DNA of 41,128 bases from Chara braunii (Eukaryota; Streptophyta; Charophyceae; Charales; Characeae): NCBI GenBank assembly GCA_003427395.1, contig BFEA01000280.1:539633-580760 (forward strand), written 5' to 3'. The position numbers were made by a program, and so were the translations under genes. Below, one piece after another: positions 11,340 to 21,625 of this stretch (the first letter of the stretch is position 1; each line of letters begins with the position of its first letter). The notes beneath the pieces are model-generated. The model was given only the letters and a program-made list of their open reading frames with translations. It did not search any database and was not told where the DNA came from.

Positions 11340-11995
11340 AAAGCTAGACCACCCAAACTTATAGAACATGTCTAGCTCAGCCATGGAGTATACACAAACA
11401 CAGGGCACAACAACTTGAATTTTTCTCTTCTTTGGGCGCATGACTAGGCCACCCTAGTCGCCCTGAACTGTTGAAATATCCAAGATTTATATAATTATAT
11501 GCAGTAAGTCTTATAAGGTAGCATAGAACCAGACCGATCAACTGAGATCGAGGTCCAACCTGCCCCTTCTTACCACAAGTTTTACTCTTAATTGATACTC
11601 TCTTCAGTTGGTGATAAGTTATAGTTTGACCACCCAAACTTATGGAACCCTGTCTGACTAGCCTATTCGTAGGTAAAATAATAGTAAAGTATAGTCAATT
11701 TATAGCCTTCTGGTTCTAGCATGTGTGTGGTGTTGGACCAAGACCACCCAAACTTATGGGAACTTGTCTGGTCATCGGCGTGATTTATTCTCTTAAAACC
11801 AAAGCAGGAAGAGGCTGAGCCACCCAAACTTAAGGAACATGCTCAGACCTCCTCATTCAGGAACTAAAGAAACCGACAAAACCCAAAGTAAACAAGGCAA
11901 CCAAGCCACCCAAACTTATAGAACATGTCCGGTTCTCCAGACAATTCAAAAATAAACACAACACTGAGTCTCCCCAAACTTATGGGGACTTCCCA
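11340..11995 (-). repeat. Constant-loop hairpin array, copy A
   Basis: At least five inverted repeats enclose CACCCAAACTTAT (minus strand ATAAGTTTGGGTG). Stems: AGCTAGAC/GTCTAGCT (11342-11349, 11370-11377); GACTAGG/CCTAGTC (11442-11448, 11453-11459, short loop variant); TAGTTTGAC/GTCTGACTA (11622-11630, 11652-11660, imperfect); GACCA+GAC/GTCTGGTC (11736-11744, 11766-11773, one bulge); GAGG+TGAGC/GCTCA+CCTC (11811-11820, 11841-11851). Two weaker members are at about 11899 and 11967. Stem sequences differ while the loop is nearly constant. Confidence 0.85.
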
Positions 11996-12263
11996 GCCTG
12001 TGATAGACCTAGTCAGATTCAAGCAAACTACCTTTTTTCCCATCCTTCCCCTAGATGCAATCCCACAATCTGCTTTCAGTCAAACAATAAAACTGAAACT
12101 AACATTGCACAATTATTCCTTGATTAAATCTGGTTTATGTCTCGAAGTTAAACTGAAAGTCAAAGGAGGGATACAGACAACATACTCAGTCAAACATAGC
12201 AATGAATACAAGTAGGGGTTATACTGGGTTTATAGAAGGAAAACAATGTTTTACCTCTCAATT

Positions 12264-12299
12264 CTCTGCCTCCATAACTCCTTCTGAGTACCGGCAGAG
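12264..12299 (-). other. CTCTGCC/GGCAGAG hairpin, copy A
   Basis: Arms 12264-12270 and 12293-12299 pair perfectly and enclose a smaller stem. The equivalents are 26708-26743 in B (one G-T pair) and 34068-34103 in C (a different G-T pair), so the pairing is kept although bases change. Confidence 0.75.
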
Positions 12300-12699
12300 C
12301 TCCCGCGATCGGTGGGCTGACTCCCCACAGAGAATTGTTGAGGTCCTATGGGTTGCAATCCCGCCTGCCGCCTTCCTCTCAGAACTAGATTAAACTTAGA
12401 GTAACAGGGGCAAAAGACGAGGGGTTTCAGACTCTCGAGATACAAGAGGGGGACAAACTCAACTCTCAGGAGAGGGCCTTGAAACCTTCAATCGCTTGAG
12501 GGCCTCACAATGATGGCCAGAACACAGCAGCTGCTTGGTCAAACTAAAATCAAGTTGCTAACTGTTGATCTCCCTAGCGTTCCTCCAGGTTACCACAATC
12601 ACCTCCTTGTAATGCCCAACCACTCTCCTAGATCGTCGCGCTCCTATCTCCGATCAACTCTCGCTACACGGGAGTGGATGCAGTAGTATACAGTAATAG

Positions 12700-15165
12700 C
12701 GCGTCGTAAAACGCAGTTCGCCACAGCAACTTCAGCAGCGGTAACTTAGCAAAAGCACGACAGTATTTGCAACACCAATTTACCCAATGCCCATAACAGT
12801 CGTGCACAGTCTGAAGACACCGCAATGTTGTTCATTAGTGTAATGCGGTACTCCTAAGCATTAGACAAACCTGCGGTCCTTGGCTAGCTTCCTTGCGTGC
12901 ACACAAGTCAACAGGCCGGCCTGCAGTCTCACATATGACCTCCCGCCTCTTCATTGGATACTGTGGGTTGAAACAGGCAAACTTGCAACCTCCGCAGAAA
13001 AGGGGTTGGTGTTGGTCAGCTGCAGCTTCACTCCTCAAGCTAAATACCACCCCCACCAGCAGGTAACTCTGTACCCCTCACCTCAGTAACTATCATGCCA
13101 GAATGGCATAACATCCGTAGCTCTGATTTCGTACAGGCAGCCAAAAGGAATGGCCTACTGCAGTCATGAAATGGTGCAGATCGTTCGATGGAATGAAGCA
13201 CTGCTATGACGCGGATGCAGGCAGACCGTGGTGGGGTGTGGTCGCAGTATGAAGGGATCGACCACATGAATGAGGGAGCAGAGGGGGCGGTCTCCACAAC
13301 TGTGAATACCCCAACTGAGCACAGTGGGATCGGCAACAGTCTAAATCGTAAATGGGAGAGCCCGGTCATGCGCCCCGCTCTGCCATTCCCCCTATGTACC
13401 CAATGAGAGTGAACCCTCTTCCAGAAGGAGGTCAGGTACGTATCTCTTTCCTTCGCCTTTCCTTCCCGCTTCTCTGTATGCACTTGACACCACCTCACGT
13501 CCACATTCATCCCTCCTTCTTAGCTCCCCGTAGCTCCACGCAGTGCCTCTTCAATCTACCTCCTACTCAACTAGTCCCAAAACTAACAACACCACTGGAA
13601 TTGCCCTATCAGAGAACCCCAAACTAACACTTTACTGCGCCCGATTCCGTGAAGAATCGGACAACATAACCGATTCTTTCATCAGCTATGCCTAGTTTCC
13701 TCTAACACCCCCGCGCGGTTCTCTCCTTCGCTAACTCTCAATCTACTAACTCACATTCAAAACTAACATCGCCATCGGGCTCGCCCGGTCGAAAAACCCC
13801 CATCTGCTATTTTCCCTCGCCTAAAACGATTGCGGAATGGGTGAGCTACGAGATCAGCCCTCCGCCATAATAATTTCTCCCTTACTCTGTATGCACCCTG
13901 CCTGATTTCGCGTCCTGATTAATTCGTCTTTTTAATTGCTTTACATCCGCCATTCCGCTGCTGCTCAGCGCTGCGCTGCCCGGCCAGCCCCTCCGCCAGT
14001 TCACTAGCGGCTAACGCAGCGCTCGTCCTCCCTGCTGTGTTGTCGCTCCGCCCGCTGTTGCACAGCGCTATCCGATCTGCTCAGCTGCCCGTCGCCCCCT
14101 CTATCCCATGTTCGCTCTCTCAGTCGTAGTGTCCGACTACTCAGCTATGCAGCGAGTTTTGTCGACCGCCCTGCGTCACCCCGAACTCAGAGGGGAAGCC
14201 CGCTACTAGGCAGTTTGGCTTAGCCTTCCTCCCACATCCAGCCCAACAGGCTTTGCAGTCCGCGCCACTGCTGCCTGGTGCTGCCCGGCCGGCTCCACCG
14301 CCTGCCTCTTAGTGATACGCCGCTGCCCCCCCCCCCTTTCGAATGGTACAGAGAGGAGCGACCGCCTTGGTGCTCATAGGGGGAGGGTCCTGAAGAGAGG
14401 CACAGTGACTGCCCACCGGAGAAGCCCAGCCCTGATACTACCGGCAGTGGCAGCTATCGCTCCTGCTGCAGTAGGTATCGCACCTGCTGGTGGATACCGC
14501 TCCTGCATGTTCCCTTGCTGGGGGCCAAAGCACGGATGTGGCTGCTACGTGGTTCCCCGTAATACCACGAATGGGTAACCTTGGCGTAGTCACGAGAACC
14601 AGTTGTGATCGCACCCCGGACAATCCCATGAATACAACACACCCCCACGCGACCTCGTCGGGCCTGAAACGTAGATCATATACATTCAGCACCATCGGCC
14701 CTCTTTTTCTCAAGTGCTACTACAACTCAACTCTGACCGCGCCCTGTTCTCAGCGGCGCGGTAGAGGACTTTCGCCGGCATCCCGAACATGCGGACCCGC
14801 CAGACGAGGCGCGCACTCAAGGTCCTCGACTGCCGTAACAACCATAAAATTCGGCGTCCCATCCAATTTAAGAACAACGCCGGAGCCTACAGATAAAAAT
14901 AATACGACAATAAATAATACAAAATATAAATAAACGTCGCGCCTCCCACCGACCGATGACGTCATGCACACCCAGGCCGCGCCCTTTCATGTCGCACATA
15001 GTCGTAGCTTGTCGTTGATACCCCGCGCGAGCCGCTCACCCTGACGAGGGTCCAAACTTTCTCTCATATGTATGTCGTTGTGCGGACGGGGCCGCATTAG
15101 CGCGGCTTGCAAGAAACACGCCAAATACCCTTGTAAGCCTGTAAGGGTTGGTACGAAAACGTTGG
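12700..15165 (-). other. GC-rich 5' half of copy A, non-coding
   Basis: Contains several inverted repeats, such as CCGATTC/GAATCGG (13641-13647, 13654-13660) and CGGG/CCCG (13776-13787), next to repeats of AAAACTAACA (near 13568, 13621 and 13760). The stretch 14700-14840, inverted, matches 30735-30860 at the start of copy C (shared GTGCGCGCCTCG and GTTCGGGATGC). The outer end (15107-15160) carries the ACCCTT/AAGGGT hairpin motif. No protein was recognised. Confidence 0.6.
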
Positions 15166-18060
15166 AAACCTATGAGGCTAGAATCCCCACCTAGGCGAGG
15201 CTTGACCTGGACAGACCCGTTACAATAAAGGAGTTGAGGGTTGCAGTAACCAATATGCCTAAGGGCGAATGCCCCGGTAGTGATGGGCTCCCCGTTGAAT
15301 ACTATGTAACCTTCTGGGACACTTTGGGTCCGGAACTCGTCTCACTCTACAACAGATTGTTGGAGGGCAAGGAATTGGGGGAAGTCTCGAGACTAGGGAT
15401 CGTGTCGTTGTTGTACAAGAAAGGTGATAAAAGAAATATTCGCAACTGGAGGCCCATTTCCCTACTCAATACCGCTTATAAGATCCTGGCCAAAGGCTTA
15501 AAAGATATCTGCCTCATCTGATTGGGGTGGAACAGGCAGGCTTTGTGAAAGGCAGAAGTATTATGAATAACATTATGTTAACTATTGAAGTGTTGGAACT
15601 GATGAATGAGGACCACCCGGAGGTGGTGGCTCTGCTCCTAGACTTAGAGAAGGCCTACGACAAGGTCAACTGGGCCTTCGTCCTCAAGACCCTGTCAATA
15701 CCAGGTTTTGGGGACTCCTTTTGTAGATGGTTCAAAGCGTTGTACATTAAGGGGGTGGGGAAAGTGATGGTTAATGGGGTGCTATCCAAAGAGTTCAAAA
15801 ACTTTCACGGTCTCTTAGACAGGGTTGTCCCCTAGCTCCCCTTCTTTTCGTCGTTCAGATGGAAGTCCTTTCTGCAATTAGGAAAAACCCAAACAGCAGT
15901 GGTATCAAGCTCGGATCAGGTAAACAATGCAAAGCATCTGCAATGGCTGATGACCTTTTTGCCCTCTCTACTAATTCAGTGGGCTCCTTAAATGCCCTCA
16001 AGAAGTGTTTGGATTTGTACTCTCTGTTCTCTGAGGCTCTGGTTAACTGGCCCAAATCGGTGGCCATAGTACATAAAGACAAGCAATTGTGTGTGAATTG
16101 GGGTTTAAAATGCCTGGCGGCTCAAGAGAGTGAAAGATTTTTGGGTGTCCAAATTGGTCTGACAAACGTGAAAAAGACGGCTAGTGACATTACGGAAGGC
16201 AAGGTCCTAGCTAGTTTGGAAAAGGCAGCCGCCACCCCAGGGATCTTTGTTCAAGGTCAGACCCTCATCTTGAATACGGTTGTTTTCTCTAACTGTTGGT
16301 ACCCAGGAGCAGTAAGGCCGCTGGTGAAGGAGGCATATGCAAGAATCAATAGGGCATCCCGGAGATACCTATGGAAGGGTGCCTTTGATGACAACCTGGG
16401 GTACATTGTTAAGGTCTCATGGGACAAAGTGATAGGTCATAAATGTAATGGGGGGTTGAGGATACTGAACCCCGAGTATCAAATTGTTGCCATGCTCGCA
16501 AAATGGCTTATTAAAGTGTTATTGGTTAACTCTAGTCACCCCTGGCTGGATCTAGCGTTGCTAATCCTATCCAAGGAATGAAATTTATCTAGAGTAGAGG
16601 ATGTTGGGATGGCCCTACTCACCAAGGCATTTGTCAAAAAGAAGATTAATTCTAGAATCTGGTCAGATATTTTGGAGGTCTGGTTAAAGGTGATGCCTAT
16701 CATACCTATCCAACAGGGAGAGCCGCCCTCGGTAGAGGAGGTCTTACAACAACACATATTTGAAAATTTATGGATTCGAGTTCCGGATGACGTCTCATGG
16801 TGTGTAAGAGGAACAAGGTTCATTTGGTTTCACTTGGATCCAGAAGGGAGTGTCACGCCTGAAAGATATTTGGAACAGGGATATCAGTGACTAGCGGTCC
16901 CCGACTAAACTTAGATCCAAGCTAAAGCATTTGAGGCAGGTTCCAGATAAGTTAAAAGCAATTATAGAAAGTATTCCAAATGAGTCGAAGGACATCCTAG
17001 ACAACCAGTGGGCTTCCTATGAGGGGCAGTGGATCGAGGGAGGCAAGGAAGACCCGCCTGGTACAATATGGAACATTAAGACGGTCAAGCAGGACATGTT
17101 TGCCTTAGCTCTTAGAGGTCAGGCAACGAATCTTCTTGATGGCCGACTGTTAATCTCAGTTCTTACGCCGGAAGGTGCCCCTGTTCTCATCCAGTTAGGG
17201 AGCGATAGTAGACAGATCCTGGTCAGGGAACAGAAGCACAAAAACAATAGGCTAGTGGTGGAATATCCTCTAGGGTAATACCGATCAGGGAGTTGCATTC
17301 TAGCCCGACACATTGGGGCTGGGCCCCACTCAAGGATCAAGGGAGTGCCACCCTACTGGATTATGAGCCAAAAATAAGATACAAGATTCAGACAAGGAGT
17401 GGTTTTACCACGCTGATAGTGAAGAGTAAATGGAATGCGGAACTGACCCATACTGGTGAAAAAAGAAAATAAATTATGTTCGTGGATCTTACCAGAATGT
17501 GGGTTTCTCTACAGAAGATCCCTTCTGTTAAAATAACCAGCCTCTCTTGGTTACAGTCACACAGGGCAATGCCCACAACAGTTTGGCTGGAGGACATAAA
17601 TATGTCAGTGGAAAGGAATTGTGCTAGATGTAAAAAGGAACATGATACTTCGGTGCACCTGTGGTGGGGGTGTATCGAATCTCACAAAATTTGGAAGTGG
17701 TGGAGTGCTCACTGGGTAAAGTTCTCCAAGTGCAAGATTGTCTGGGACGAGCGGTTCGTGATGGATGGCGTCCTCCCACCAAAGGTTTCCTATAAGAAGG
17801 GATGGGGATAAGTTGCCTTGGCTGCAAGAGCAGCAATTATGAATGTGATTTGGAAACTGAGGAACGATAGGTTTTTCAAGGGACGGTCTATTCCGACGCA
17901 ACAACTCTGCACTGGATTTTGAACCACATTCGAAGGATGATTTGGGCAGACTGGAACATAAAAAAACACAGGAAATCTAGGTGCATATGGTTTGACAGTA
18001 CTTGAGGGGAGGCTATCCAGCAGGACGACGAATGAGGGTATATCACTCACTCCATGGCTT
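15166..18060 (+). pseudogene. LINE ORF2, reverse transcriptase part, broken
   Basis: 3' part of the interrupted ORF2. LDRPVTIKELRVAVTNMP then GSDGLPVEYY (about 15215-15305) mark the start of the reverse transcriptase. WRPISLLN (15450), motif A LLLDLEKAYDKVNW (about 15635), motif B RQGCPLAPLLF (about 15818) and motif C SAMADDLFAL (DD at 15949-15954; M instead of the usual Y or F) follow in order. A zf-RVT-like C-terminal motif (CARCKKEHDTSVHLWWGC) is at about 17620. Frame changes occur near 15505, 15805, 16900 and 17300. In-frame stops include TGA where Trp is expected (16579, 17922). The domain order is complete but the gene is dead. No poly(A) tail was seen before the assembly gap. Confidence 0.9.
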
Positions 18061-18410
18061 CTGGGGCCTAGACCACCTTAAATAGGAGGTTTAGAAAGAT
18101 CATACGTCACAACTTCTCCACCAGAGTTGTTCAGTATTATGTAACGCCTAGCAGACCCAGGGAATGCTCAGACTCACGAGTCCCCAATTTGAGCTAGCCA
18201 TCTTCTTTGAATTATATTGATTGGTCAGTAGAAGTAGGAATCAAGGTATGTATTTGCATAGAGGCTAGATCTTCAAGCTAACCTGACGCCCTCAGAGGGT
18301 GAAGAGGCCTAGGGATGTGCAGTCCGGGTTTGTTTTTCTGCTTCACATGGGACGCTGGACCCAATTACCAGCTTGTGTAGCTCCCCACAAATAGATCGGA
18401 GCCATCAGAA
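18061..18410. other. LINE 3' flank up to the gap, unassigned
   Basis: About 350 bases without coding content, probably LINE 3' untranslated sequence and flank. No A-rich tail or duplication could be identified before the gap. Confidence 0.4.
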
Positions 18411-18750
18411 NNNNNNNNNNNNNNNNNNNNNNNNNNNNNNNNNNNNNNNNNNNNNNNNNNNNNNNNNNNNNNNNNNNNNNNNNNNNNNNNNNNNNNNNNN
18501 NNNNNNNNNNNNNNNNNNNNNNNNNNNNNNNNNNNNNNNNNNNNNNNNNNNNNNNNNNNNNNNNNNNNNNNNNNNNNNNNNNNNNNNNNNNNNNNNNNNN
18601 NNNNNNNNNNNNNNNNNNNNNNNNNNNNNNNNNNNNNNNNNNNNNNNNNNNNNNNNNNNNNNNNNNNNNNNNNNNNNNNNNNNNNNNNNNNNNNNNNNNN
18701 NNNNNNNNNNNNNNNNNNNNNNNNNNNNNNNNNNNNNNNNNNNNNNNNNN
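18411..18750. other. Assembly gap (340 N)
   Basis: A run of undetermined bases. Open frames read across it are meaningless. Continuity between the LINE side and the PLE side depends on the scaffold being right. Confidence 1.
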
Positions 18751-18884
18751 TCTGCCAAAACAGGGGTGAGAAACCCCTTGACTGACCGAGATGCAGTCAA
18801 GAAGAAGACGCATCACTTCCAACCATAGACAAACACCTCGACGAAAAACATACAGATGCAATAACCAGCATGGAGAAAAAAAAA

Positions 18885-18887
<3 letters not shown>

Positions 18888-18971
<84 letters not shown>
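18888..18971. repeat. (AG)n microsatellite, about 80 bp
   Basis: An AG dinucleotide run with one interruption (AAAG at 18950-18954), preceded by an A-run (18875-18887). It lies downstream of the PLE ribozyme on the minus strand, where it reads as CT repeats. Confidence 0.95.
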
Positions 18972-19062
18972 CGAAAAAGGAAAGGAAGCAGAAACCAGGA
19001 TGAGCGCAAATCGAGCCTTCTTCGAAAAAAAAGACGAAAAACATGAAAGGCTCCTGGCGGAC

Positions 19063-19113
19063 GTCCCGACCGGTTTCGGCCTCATCGCCAGAACGAGGCC
19101 ATCATCAGGGGAC
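19063..19113 (-). ncRNA. Type I hammerhead ribozyme of a Penelope-like element
   Basis: Read on the minus strand. GTCCC (stem I, 19109-19113) is followed by CTGATGA (core, 19102-19108), stem II GGCCTC/GAGGCC (6 bp, 19078-19100), GAAA (19074-19077), a very short stem III ACC/GGT, the cleavage triplet GTC, and GGGAC (19063-19067), which closes stem I. All core elements are present in the right order. There is one extra T between CTGATGA and stem II. Hammerheads with a minimal stem III are known from Penelope-like retroelements, and a PLE reverse transcriptase lies upstream on the same strand. It would cleave the element transcript in its 3' region. Confidence 0.85.
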
Positions 19114-19857
19114 TTAGGCGCTGACTCCTGGCTTCTAACCATAGGCGTATATATTCTAAAAAACTCATCTCTCTTACCACTTCTTTGTGAGCCAAAGGTC
19201 GTTCCTCGGTGTAGTATGAGTGAAAGGCCCGTGCAGGAAAAAAGCTGAAAGAAGGAGATCAATAGGCTGAGGAGACCACAATCACGCATAGTGGAGTTAT
19301 CGCGCCAATCCATCGTCCTTTGTCCCTTACCTGTGTTAGTTTTTTCCACCATCAAGCCGACAGATGCAAGCCCGCAGAACTTCTTTGGCCTTATTTGATG
19401 ATATCCTGGCGTCCGCCTTGATAGCGCGCTGAACAGATTTTATTGTACATTCAGAGAGGACGGATCATGGGAGGAAGGGAGACTACATGACCAAGCGGGA
19501 GAGACAGGAACGATAGATGGTAGGCATCGTGGGAGTGATAGGCGAGGAGTACCGGGAGGCTTGGAGGTATTGGTATTGGATAGATATGGAGTGCAGCCCA
19601 GGGATGTAATCGTCAGATAGGTAAGTGTCCGCTGTGAAAGAGACAAGTTGAAGCAGTGAGACAAATGGTGATCTGTCGTGGGGAACAGAGTGGGGACGGA
19701 GCTAAAAAAATCGAAAAACAACGCAGGCATGGAGTAAAAAACAGGCGTGGAGTAGAAACAGAAGAAGACAGAAGAAAACGTCAGGCGGTTACGAACTGGT
19801 GGAGAGAGAAGAAAAAAAGTATGAACAAGGCTTTCGTCATATAAGGGATCCTTATTT
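19114..19857 (-). other. PLE 3' sequence between the reverse transcriptase and ribozyme
   Basis: Non-coding sequence linking the ORF stop with the type I hammerhead. No GIY-YIG endonuclease domain, which many PLEs carry C-terminal to the reverse transcriptase, could be read in any minus-strand frame. The open frames here have low-complexity Ser/Leu/Pro content only. Confidence 0.5.
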
Positions 19858-20940
19858 CTATTTTTTAAAACCCAGTTCTAGAATTTCGGCCCACCCATCC
19901 AGCGCGTCATTGTGCCTATTAGAGACGTCCCTTACGGTTTTAAAGAAAAAGAACATGAGGAACCCTTTCAACCTCATTTCCCTCCTCAAACAGACCAACG
20001 CAATACCCACTCCTCCGTAATCCGAGGAGTGGGTAATAAGCCTGTGTACTTGGCTCTTGATCGACGCCTTCTTGAACTGTGTAGGTCCAAACGACCAGTA
20101 GTCCTTTGTCGACAGGATGCAGATAGGATTAGGCCCCCATATGGTAGGCTGGTTCTTCAATGTAGCAAGGCATCTGACCGAAGGAGGGAACGTTGAGCAA
20201 GTGACCGTGCACCCAAGAAACTCCCACCTTCCATTTCCATCATCGGTTCGTATCAGTGAAAGGTTCGCATCGTACGATTGCTGAAAATTTTCTAGCAGTT
20301 CTACCGCTCTCTGAATACTAGATTCGCTGAGTTCTGGGATCAGCACAAAAACACTCACATCGTCAACCAGCCTTATCCCTGTTAAGTATCTGGCGTTTGT
20401 GCCAATTGACTGGATAAACATGTATTCGTAGTAAGAACAGAGCAAGCATGCCAGTGCCAGGCTGGAGCTCTTTCCCATCGGGATCCCAATCGTTTGTTTG
20501 ATTATTCGTCCGGCTACGCAGGCAAACGTATTCTCCAAGTCAAATTTCACGAAATGTGTGATCATTCCAAACTTCGCAGTTACCCAGCCCGTTTCTTCGA
20601 ATCCTTTCGCAAAACTCACTTCTTTTCCGAACTTGCTAACCCTCACGCTGTTGTACCCTTGTTCCACGAACCTGTCGAGAACCCAATCGACAGCTCTAAT
20701 AATAGACTCGTGCGGTAATTTAGTAAACATCTCTTTAATGTTGGCTGCGATCAAGCCACCATTTCTCATAGTCTTTGCTTGGTGGTTGACATCATTGATC
20801 CTGGACTTAAGCAAGGAAGTGGACTTCAGATTAAAGTGAGATTCTTGGTTAGATTTTATTTGATGTACCCGTTTGTTTTCGAACGAACGGGGTAGAAAGA
20901 AAAAAAAAAAGAGAGAAAAAAAAAAACATGATTGTGCCAA
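19858..20940 (-). CDS. Penelope-like reverse transcriptase, truncated and probably inactive
   Basis: A 360-codon frame. GIPMGKSSSLALA (motif B) and RLVDDVSVF (motif C) match the pattern seen in Penelope-like reverse transcriptases (GxPMGxxxS and RYxDD). WEFLGCTV follows as a later motif. The motif A position reads AANIKEMFTKLP, with Asn where the metal-binding Asp is expected, which should abolish activity. Tyr is replaced by Leu before VDD. The first 20 residues (Phe-rich) come from T-runs at about 20900-20927, so the true N-terminus is probably lost and the ATG at 20940 is doubtful. Length is about half that of a full PLE protein. Hammerhead motifs lie on both sides. The subfamily is not assigned. 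Confidence 0.75.
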   Translation of the reverse strand: MAQSCFFFSLFFFFFLPRSFENKRVHQIKSNQESHFNLKSTSLLKSRINDVNHQAKTMRNGGLIAANIKEMFTKLPHESIIRAVDWVLDRFVEQGYNSVRVSKFGKEVSFAKGFEETGWVTAKFGMITHFVKFDLENTFACVAGRIIKQTIGIPMGKSSSLALACLLCSYYEYMFIQSIGTNARYLTGIRLVDDVSVFVLIPELSESSIQRAVELLENFQQSYDANLSLIRTDDGNGRWEFLGCTVTCSTFPPSVRCLATLKNQPTIWGPNPICILSTKDYWSFGPTQFKKASIKSQVHRLITHSSDYGGVGIALVCLRREMRLKGFLMFFFFKTVRDVSNRHNDALDGWAEILELGFKK

Positions 20941-21064
20941 GCTGTTTCTTCAGGCTTCCACAGTGCCCCAACGAATGGACCTGCCGCTGGTAGTGGCTAC
21001 ATACGGGCACGGGTCTTTAGGACCCTGTGCTTGAGTTACGAGGGGGAGAGAGGTGACCCTGCCA

Positions 21065-21117
21065 GGCTGTTTCGTCGGATTTGCACTGACTCATCAGGGG
21101 GCTGTGCCCCAACAGCC
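21065..21117 (-). ncRNA. Type III hammerhead ribozyme motif
   Basis: Read on the minus strand. GGCTG (stem III, 21113-21117) is followed by the triplet GTT, then the closed stem I GGGGC-ACA-GCCCC (21098-21110), CTGATGA (21091-21097), stem II GTC/GAC with an 11-base loop (21074-21090), GAAA (21070-21073) and CAGCC (21065-21069), which closes stem III. Every conserved core position is present. The cleavage triplet GUU is allowed but less usual than GUC, and stem II is only 3 bp. Open stem III is the topology of plant retrozymes and viroid-like RNAs, whereas the downstream partner at 19063 is type I. No second type III copy was found in the window. Confidence 0.8.
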
Positions 21118-21244
21118 ATCATCGAAAGACAAAACAAATGGGCTGCAGGGTGATGCTTGTACTGGGTGCTGCTTGCATCCTGGTATAGGCGCGCTGAGTA
21201 CAAAGAGGGCAAGAGGGGAAGAGAAGGAAGAAACAGTAAGTGAC

Positions 21245-21340
21245 GGCCACGTACGTGGCCGCAGGGTTATGATAGATGCGGGGGAGGAAAAAGAAAGAGG
21301 AAAGGGGAAAAGAGAACGACCGCATACGTGGCCGCGGCCG
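21245..21340. repeat. Perfect palindromes
   Basis: GGCCACGTACGTGGCC (21245-21260) is a 16-base perfect palindrome. Near 21324-21340 is ACGTGGCCGCGGCCGTGG, which contains the palindrome GGCCGCGGCC. They lie between the type III hammerhead and the putative start of copy B. Confidence 0.8.
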
Positions 21341-21489
21341 TGGAACAGATACAACCCCAGAAGCTTCTAGGGGTTGAAGGGACTGCATCTGTTCAGTTGA
21401 ACATGCTGTCCTAAAATGGCTTGATACAACCTTTTTGGGGCTGGTGTCTAGCCGCGGGTAAAGGCCAGATGCATTACCAGGGCCTGGAA

Positions 21490-21625
21490 CTTGGTTCCCC
21501 TTGGGGAACATCAAGATTTTCAGCCTTTGATCTCGTTTGAGATCAAGGGCTAGACCCTATTCCGAGTTTTGGCTGGGGGGGCAAAGTTGCTGCTCTTTGC
21601 CCTCAGCTGGCTATAAAAGAAGTCA
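21490..21625 (+). promoter_or_regulatory. Putative Pol II promoter with flanking hairpins
   Basis: TATAAAAG at 21612-21619 is a good TATA box. Just upstream are three tight inverted repeats: GTTCCCC/GGGGAAC (loop TT, about 21494-21509), TTGATCTC/GAGATCAA (loop GTTT, about 21524-21543) and GGCAAA/TTTGCC (about 21580-21601). A promoter role is inference from the TATA box and its place at the start of copy B. Confidence 0.5.

Larger units (their letters stand above)
8846..15165 (-). mobile_element. Hairpin-array element, copy A (6.3 kb, inserted in LINE ORF2)
   Basis: Non-coding insertion, read on the minus strand. Its 3' end is at 8846 (GCGCTCGACA on the minus strand, the same end as copies B, C and D). 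Read from 3' to 5', it contains the 3' domain (8846-9860), the invariant CTGTTATC hairpin (10302), the 121-bp five-unit array (10590-11105), the constant-loop hairpin array (11342-11990), the CTCTGCC hairpin (12264), and a GC-rich 5' half. The 5' boundary is estimated from where LINE coding resumes. No TG..CA long terminal repeats, convincing target-site duplication or protein domain was found. Scattered open frames on both strands have no recognisable content. Confidence 0.75.

Noticed and set aside
14312-14933. Protein genes in the GC-rich part of copy A
   Set aside because: Overlapping frames on both strands have similar length and composition, and the region aligns inverted with non-coding sequence at the start of copy C.
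15040-15075. Third hammerhead (CTGACGAG at about 15049)
   Set aside because: The core-like box is present, but no GAAA, stem II or closing stems fit around it.
8846-15165. LTR retrotransposon (element end TG..CA)
   Set aside because: The end does read TGTCGAGCGC/GCGCTCGACA, but the two ends of copies A and C do not match, no tRNA primer-binding site was seen, and no gag or pol sequence is present. A degenerate LTR element cannot be fully excluded.
18343-19355. Ser/Leu-repeat and Glu/Arg-repeat proteins
   Set aside because: They are translations of the AG/CT microsatellite and of the N gap.
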